Assembly: GCA_003993805.1 (NCBI GenBank) | Contig: RSEF01000003.1 | Location: 66,714,862-66,778,861, forward strand | Length of the DNA: 64,000 bases | Reading direction: 5' to 3' | DNA from: Himantopus leucocephalus | Lineage: Eukaryota > Chordata > Aves > Charadriiformes > Recurvirostridae | In this document: in pieces, positions 57,561-64,000 of the stretch | Layout: each line of letters opens with the position of its first letter | How positions within the stretch are numbered: the first letter of the stretch is position 1 | The notes under the pieces: generated by a model | Seen by the model: the letters and a program-made list of their open reading frames with translations, nothing else | Database searches by the model: none | Told to the model about the DNA's origin: nothing | Program-made: the position numbers and the translations under genes

Positions 57561-59835
57561 AATTCAAAACAGACTACGTGCCTTGCAAATGGCCAGATTC
57601 CCCAAGCTGACCTACATGTTATCTGCAAAGTTGCTTTATTGAAGCAATGAGCTATGCCTTTACTGTCAGTTAGAACCAGAAGTGCTGGGTGTTGGGATCA
57701 GATCGCCAATACTAATGCTGGGTGCCCTTATTTTCTCCAGGAGAGTCAGAAGAGGATAAGGAAAAAGAGGGAAATGGCCCATTTGAAAGAGAAATCTACT
57801 GTTACCGACACAAGAACAAGAGAAATATCTCAGTACGACAATGACCTGGCAACTGGGTCCTGATGGCTCTTCAGTGTATCCCTGAACTTCCCAGAGTCAC
57901 AGGCCATGGCACTGACCAGCCACATGAGTTATGATCCTGAAGTCAGCCTCAGCAACGTCAAGGTGTCCCCACATCATTCAGTCAGATTTAACGCAAAGGT
58001 TATTTTTGTTTGTGATTGTTTCTGAGAGCTGAAGGCATAGAAGGCTCTTCCCAAATTTTGTGAAGGTATGATCCAAAACCCAAACACCATACCATCAATA
58101 TTCAGCAGCACCCAACCACTAAGGCTTACAGTAGGAAAACATTAAAGGGAAAGGAAAGGAAAGAAATGTTCAACAGTAAAAACAAGTGCTTGCTAAATAA
58201 GCCATGAACGAGCCAGGGGACCTCTGGCCTAAATATCACAGTGTAATTATTCCTTTCTCCACTTCATTTTAGACATAAGAAGGCTGAAAATGGCTGAAAA
58301 GGAAGACAGAGCAAGAGGTGAGTGTGTGCTTTAACAAGGGTCAGTTCTAGGATGCCTGTGGGAGTGAAACAATAGAAAGCAAGAGAAAAAATACCCACAA
58401 GGAGTGCACTAACCTGCCTATGTGCCCGCTGGGGCAATCAAATATCTCACGGTGATTCTGGGTTACAGTGAGACAAATCGGTGCTGATGTTCATGCCAAG
58501 CCACAGATACCACACTCAATTTGTTAGGGAATAACCCCGGGTCTTTCCAGCAGAATATTCACTCCTCCCATATCCTGTCAGTGAGCAATATGGAAAAATT
58601 TCCCTCTAATGGGTGAGCTGTATCCTAAAACAAGACTGGGAAACTGTAGCTTGTACTTCGTGCATGAAAGTACTGGAGAATTAGAAACTCAGCTGAACCA
58701 TGCAGATTGCTGATGAGGGTAGACGCTTATTAAAAAAGCGTGGAGGAATTTATTCTTTGAAGTTTACAGCTGTTGCCATTTCAACCACAAGGCCAAGTTT
58801 ACATCCATGACAGCCGAAAAACAGCACAGAAAAAAACATAGATCCAGCTTGCTAATTACATGACCGTTTTCCACCTTTCTGAGGGAGAGTTTTGTTTCCT
58901 TCTATTTCAGTGGCTTTGTCAGGGCAAAAGATGATTCATTTGGTACCCCAAGAAGATGAAGCCTCTTGTTGTTCCCCCAGATGGGGTAGCTGGGGCAGGA
59001 CTGTCTCGGAGCAGTTTCTGTCCCCTCTGGGTGGGAGGCCAGGCTGTTTTGAATGTGAGTGGGATTGCTAGTCTCTCCTCTCCATAATGCCTTCCTCCCT
59101 CCACAACCCCCCATAAAACTACCTCTACCAAAAACCTACTTCCCTCCCAGAGTGGGGCCAAGATGGCACTCAACTAGAGATGAAAGAGCACGTTAGTGTC
59201 CATGCTTATTCTCTTTTTGGGTTACCTGTTAATATCCAGCAAAGACTCTGGAGATGTGTTTTTCTTGTTACCTGGATAAAAAGCTTATGCTCTGTAGCCA
59301 CTGCAATGACACTCTGATGCCATGTGTTTAACACAGTCCATTGAACGAATGACAACCACCTTCCACTACCTTGGTGCTATATCCTTGATTAAACTGAGCT
59401 GCAGCCTATCTGTACTTCACCTCAGAGCTGGGTAATCTGTTCACCGTTGTTCCAAAATCAGTGAAACAAGATCCAGACCATCCAATAATAAACTTTAATA
59501 TCGCCACATGTCCCCAGTTCAAATTTTCTTAACAAAACCTTTTCGGAAACGTCCCTGAACCCATAGATTGCTTAGTCTGATCAGAAGAGCTCAGGTGTCG
59601 GGGCAGGCATCTCTCTACGTTAATCATGCATGACTCTTAAGTTGATGTCCTAGGGACATCTGTATATGTGATGGACAAGGGGCAGCCTATTGCATATTTG
59701 GCTGGGTAGTGCATGGTGTGATGGACACAGAGCTACTCCACAATAATTTTAACAGTGTGCGTTGGCCTAATAACTGTTTATTGCACAAATATTTTGGTTA
59801 AGTTTAATAGCAGACTGTAAGGAAAACAATCAGAA
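57561..59835. other. Non-coding stretch
   Basis: A purine-rich GGGAAAGGAAAGGAAAG tract lies at about 58147-58163. No exon or repeat body is recognised, and the open frames are below 85 codons. Confidence 0.4.
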
Positions 59836-59844
59836 GGAAAGAAA

Positions 59845-59945
59845 AATGGCTTGAACTCAGCCAGCCCTGCAGTTAGCACAGGACAATGGGAAAGTCATGG
59901 GCTCGCAGGAGTCTGGTTCAGCTTCCTGCAGGGCCTACTGAACTG
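59845..59945 (+). repeat. Possible tRNA-derived SINE head
   Basis: CTGCAGTTAGCACAGGACAA (59867-59886) is A-box-like, and GGAGTCTGGTTCAGCTTCC (59908-59926) has a B-box-like GGTTCAGCTTCC at the expected distance. The rest is too diverged to classify. Confidence 0.35.
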
Positions 59946-62471
59946 GTTGGGAAAAACAGAGCCAAAAGTCTGACAACCGAGAAGCACAAATGAACTCTGG
60001 CTGCATCAGCAGGACTCTCTTTTCAGAGCCAGAGAGATCTTGGGGAGCTGTTCAGGGGCACCAGACCGAGACTCAGGCACTCACTGTAGTGTCTGCAGAA
60101 GCGAGACCTGCCTCAGTTGCCAAAGAAGCAGAGCTTTGGTTAATGTGGAGGATGGGGAAGGACTGCTCACTTTATAAATACTTTTTGGAAAAGGAAACAA
60201 TACTACAGTTTTGAGAAAATGGTTTTGACATTTTGTGGGCTTATTTTGTCACACCATTCTTGAAGAAAAGCTCACAGGCATCCAAACATGGCTGGATGTT
60301 TTGATGAAACCTTTCCTCCCTGTACTGCAGCCCCTGGCAACTCAAGAAGAGACCCAGACTCTTGAAATCTCCCCCAGCTGGGCAAGGCTCAACACCCAGG
60401 GTGAGGTCAAGACCCAGTTGCCAGTAGCAAATTCTAGTAGGGATATGGATGTAGAGGCCGTCCTGTGAGCTCCACAGCCTAGATGGTCACCCTGGATCAC
60501 CCTGGTTCAACCCTGGCAGTTGATTCCTCCGCATCTCTTGTGCCAAGAAGAGCATCAGAGAGACCCTGACATCTAGGCCAAACTGTTTTCTTCTCCTCCT
60601 GTGGGCTTTGCAGCCCATCGGAGTCCTGACAGAGGACAGAGGGACAGAAGCGTTGCTAGTCCTGCGGTCAGCCTGAGTGTGCCTGAACAGGGCAAGCTTA
60701 TACCATCAGGAGAAAGCATTGGTGCTGAAGAAGGTGGTGCCTCTTGCTAGGACCTCGTACGCTTTGCTCTACTGCAAATAAGTAAGCTAGGCTAGTTAAA
60801 GTCACCTGAAATCATGTTTAATCTTTTATCATATTTTGCATTACATTTGCAATGGGGTAGGCACCAGGTCTGCTCGGTTCCTGCCTTCCAGCTCCAGGGC
60901 AGTAACAAGAAGTGCTAATGCGCGTCCTCCTTGTGATCATTTGAGCATATCCTCACAGCATTGCTTTTCCATGCTGCGTTTTAGGACTAGCAGTTCTCTT
61001 CCAAAGCCAAACTGCTTATTTAGATGAAATTTCATTGAGATTTCTGTGGGCATTATAGATGTGCATTAGTAAGACGGACACAGCCCTTGCTGGACAGGAG
61101 CGAACACTCACTGGCTTATGTACATGAGGACAAGTGACTGCTAGGTCATATTTAATTTACCCTGACCACACTGGCCATAATTCTGTCTAACCAGAAGAAA
61201 ACATTGCATGATAGGGAAAACAGGCAGACCACAAACTAAGTATACACCACAAAATCCAGTACAGCGTGTTGAGTAAGCAGATGCTACTGGAAGGAAAGTA
61301 CAATACTGTAGGTACTGAAAGCCTTCAAATGACATCTCCATTTCTTTATTTCTATATAAAGGTCTCCTTTAACAGCTGGCTTCCTGATCTCCTATTTATT
61401 CTTTCAGATTTAAAATGGTGATAGCTTGTATCTTCCATTCTCTGAAAGGCAATTTTCTCCTGTTCAGAAAATCAGGTATCTTCTTGTTACAGGTGAGTTA
61501 GTGTTCACCTAATAGACAATTTCTTGACCAGCACTGGTGGGTTACTTTAGAGAAGGTCATATATGATCATAAAGAAAAGGACATCTAGCTGGCAAAAGAA
61601 TCAGCAGCAAAACCAAAAGGTTTGTCAGTCTTAGATAATCTAAGCAGCACCTTGTCCCTTAGCAGAGAGCTAGTCTTGAAAAGCAATACTAACAAGGGGA
61701 GAACTGGCCCATAAGAGCAGCAATCTTTTCTCTTCTGTCCACAACTGCTCACAGAAACTACAGCTCAAAATCTCAGCAGGGAGCTGGATGCCGAGTACCT
61801 CATGCTTTGGATGCACAACTTGAGAAATATTACAGGGGCCCAATTTTAAGGAGTCCTCTCAAAAGTCAGGCTTTGTTTTGGACATCATAAGCTACTGAGC
61901 ATCACCAGTCAGATGCTAACATCTTGGCTAGAAAGTACATCTTCCCATAAGCGGTATGCACATCTTCACAACAGGGACCCAGTCTGCTGTTTGTAATGCT
62001 TGGCATTCTAACCTCAAGTAAATACACCAAGTAATCTGCAGGATATGTCGCTGAGCATGCTTACATGGTAATAATGATGTTAAAGTAGAACAGCCGTATG
62101 ATTTATTATGCCTTGTGAAATAAAGCAAAGCCAATCTCTTCCCACCACGGGAAGTACCATCACAGTAGAAAATGGAATGAAGAAAAAATGAAATACCACC
62201 CAGGCCCGGTTCAAACATGCAAACTTTCTAATAAAATATCAGAACCAGATGCTGCTAAAGATGAGTGATAATTAAAGAAGATAAATTAAAGAAATGTTTT
62301 TCCAGGGAATGACTCTACTGCACACAAATTGTTTCAGCATGCTGAAAAAAATATAATAAAATTACTGCTGCTGCCTGTTTTCAAAAGTTTCCATTAATGA
62401 CTCAAGGCAGGTTCCCTGCTAAATTCCCTCATATCCAGGCTCCCTCTTTGCCTCTGTTGGTTTAATCTCAG
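59946..62471. other. Non-coding stretch, nothing recognised
   Basis: No repeat body, exon or RNA gene is recognised. The 96-codon minus frame at 61928-62218 has no familiar motif. Confidence 0.4.
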
Positions 62472-62560
62472 TGTGGTTTAGCAGAGTGAGCACAGGACCG
62501 AGCGCCAGGAACTCGTTTCCAGCACTGACTCACTGTGTGGGCTCCCTTATGTCATGCTCA
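62472..62560 (+). repeat. MIR-like SINE relic
   Basis: GTGTGGTTTAGCAGAGTGAG (62471-62490) is A-box-like, GAGCGCCAGGAACTCGTTTCC (62500-62520) lies at the B-box, and ACTGACTCACTGTGTGGGCT (62524-62543) matches the conserved CACTGACTCACTGTGTGACC part of MIR-type cores. The downstream core decays quickly. Confidence 0.55.
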
Positions 62561-63229
62561 GGGCAGGTCAGCCCTGGAAAGCAAACCTCTAAAAATGGTC
62601 TTGAGGGGTCCAGAGCCTGACGGTGTCCCCCACTCTCCGTGTCAGATGTGAACAGTTCACCAGAGTGAACTGACTGCCAGCCCAGAAAACTGATCTCAGG
62701 CTAAGCTGGTGCAATGTGATTTTTTTTCAGTCTGGTGTCTCATCGCAAGAAATGGGTACGCTGGAAGCAACGTATGCAGACACCTGTGCAAACTCGCAGC
62801 AGGAAACACGGCTGGAGCGCTGCAGATGAGGAGCGGATTCAGCAGACCCGCTCAGACCACCCTGGAGCTTTATGTGCCTGCGTATACACTCATCTTAGTC
62901 CAGGTTATTGTTAAGCTTCATCTTAGCTACACACAAGATGATGTTTAAGCCCCTCAAAGACTTTTAATTTCTTTAGATTTCTTGCACGCAGAAAAGTGCC
63001 TAGCCAATTGCCATAGGCATTTTTGTAGCAAATAAAACAACGTGCAGCACCGGGAAAGGAAAAGAATAAAATGAAACCATGTAAATACATGGCCTAGTTC
63101 CCTTTTAACCGCGTTCCCCAGGCTCATAACCTCTGCAAATGCCTATGAGGAATAATGTGGTTTGCAGCGTGCCTTTAAGGTCAACAAATCTGGCCTGTTC
63201 CAGGCTGAACAAGGGCTCAGACACAAGAT
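62561..63229. other. Non-coding flank with rising CpG content
   Basis: The CpG frequency is higher than in most of the window (several between 62740 and 62885) but below island density. It is the left shoulder of the CpG-rich segment that follows. Confidence 0.4.
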
Positions 63230-63450
63230 CAGGTTCCCCGTGCTTAACGAGCTGCCGTGCGGCAAGCACCTGGGCGAGCACGCTTCACTCATGGCGAGCG
63301 CAAGGTGAAACAGCCCGGCTCCAGCCGACCGGACCGAGGCTCCCGTCCCTGGGCTCCCGCCTCACCTGCCCGAGGGGCCGAGAGGGGGGTGCCCGGCGGG
63401 TGGCTGCGGTTAAGCCAGGGTAATGCAGCTGAGCGTCCCGCATGCGAATG
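63230..63450. promoter_or_regulatory. CpG-rich segment, candidate promoter or first exon
   Basis: By my count about twenty CpG dinucleotides fall within roughly 210 bp, in a window that is otherwise CpG-poor, and the segment is distinctly GC-rich. A strong minus-strand splice-donor match (CAG then GTGAGG) has its exon end at 63366. A plus-strand donor-like site (CAAG then GTGAAA) has its exon end at 63304. CpG islands of this kind commonly mark vertebrate promoters. CpG enrichment continues more weakly to about 63830. Neither direction has a recognisable protein. The small size is marginal for an island definition, so promoter function is an inference. Confidence 0.4.
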
Positions 63451-64000
63451 TCAAAGCAAAGAGAGCTTCATGAAGGGCACCGGGCTCACAGCTCTTTCTC
63501 CTGGATAGCTCAGTCAAACCGAGCAGATGAACGCACACGCAGAGTCAAGAACAGGGACAGGCCTCCCAAGCACACAGGCTCCAAGCTATCTGCAGATGTT
63601 TTAGCTAAATCTGGGAGTTTATACTCGATTCGAGACTCTGTGCAAGCTAAATCTGTCCACAGGCCATCGTCTGCCGGCCCCAGCCCAGCCACCCACGTGG
63701 CAAGGCCAGCTGCACTCCGCACCTTCTCCTTCCCAGCACAAGGGGACGAGGGATGGATGACAGTAGCTAGGGCTGCTTCCAAATCAGCAACAGCCATGAT
63801 CTGCTGCCCAGACGCAGAGAGAAAAGAGCAGTGCTGACCACAGCTCTCACTTGGTCCTCTAAAAAATGCATTTATTGAGACTCTCTACCCCCTGCAGACC
63901 TTTCATGTTGAAATAAGAAGTATTGGTTACACAGCTCACAGGGAGCCTGGAGATCTCTCCTCGATCCCTGCTTCAGTGCTGGGTGTAGGAGTCAGTGGAG
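63451..64000. other. CpG-enriched non-coding flank at the window edge
   Basis: It has moderate CpG content to about 63830, then ordinary sequence. The 131-codon plus frame at 63442-63837 and the 95-codon minus frame across the same DNA are unrecognised and overlap each other, as is usual in GC-rich DNA where stop codons are rare. Confidence 0.35.

Noticed and set aside
1..64000. CRISPR arrays, integrons, prophage or other prokaryotic systems
   Set aside because: No regularly spaced repeats, operon-like coding density or bacterial gene families. The DNA is vertebrate.

Overview
The window looks like vertebrate nuclear DNA, most probably from a bird. Two well-preserved CR1 retrotransposon 3' ends, with the octamer-repeat termini typical of avian CR1, lie at 11257-11502 and 40140-40177. 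Much older CR1, MIR-like and other sauropsid-type repeats are scattered through the rest. Base composition is moderately AT-rich, with CpG depleted almost everywhere except at the right edge. There is no operon structure, no ribosome-binding-site pattern and no dense coding, so prokaryotic annotation logic does not apply.

I find no host protein-coding gene, rRNA or tRNA gene that I can defend. The open frames are short (at most 166 codons), overlap on both strands, and match no family I recognise. The only coding-derived sequence is decayed reverse transcriptase from CR1 elements: 8260-9040 (+), 17270-17720 (+), and a small piece next to the assembly gap at 40278-40340 (-). The window is best read as a gene desert or a very large intron.

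Layout. 1-8 kb: single-copy DNA with a candidate enhancer-like block (1865-2430), a G-quadruplex motif (2614-2644) and a fold-back repeat remnant (3215-3485). 8-18 kb: two ancient CR1 bodies flanking a younger CR1 3' end. 18-31 kb: tRNA-like fold-back repeats (24500-24858), a 33-bp tandem pair, MIR-like relics and a further candidate regulatory block. 31-45 kb: mostly featureless, with a 100-N gap inside a CR1 at 40178-40277, a MIR relic and a CR1 3' end. 45-58 kb: fold-back repeats, two AT-rich candidate conserved blocks (51590-52300 and 53640-54290), a MIR relic and an old CR1 with an internal tandem duplication. 58-64 kb: SINE-like relics, then a CpG-rich segment (63230-63450) that is the best candidate for a promoter or first exon.

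No previously undescribed biological system is evident by reading alone. The observations most worth testing are the CpG-rich segment with splice-donor-like sites on both strands, the candidate conserved non-coding blocks, the two-headed tRNA-like repeat, and the assembly gap that probably hides more than 100 bp of CR1.
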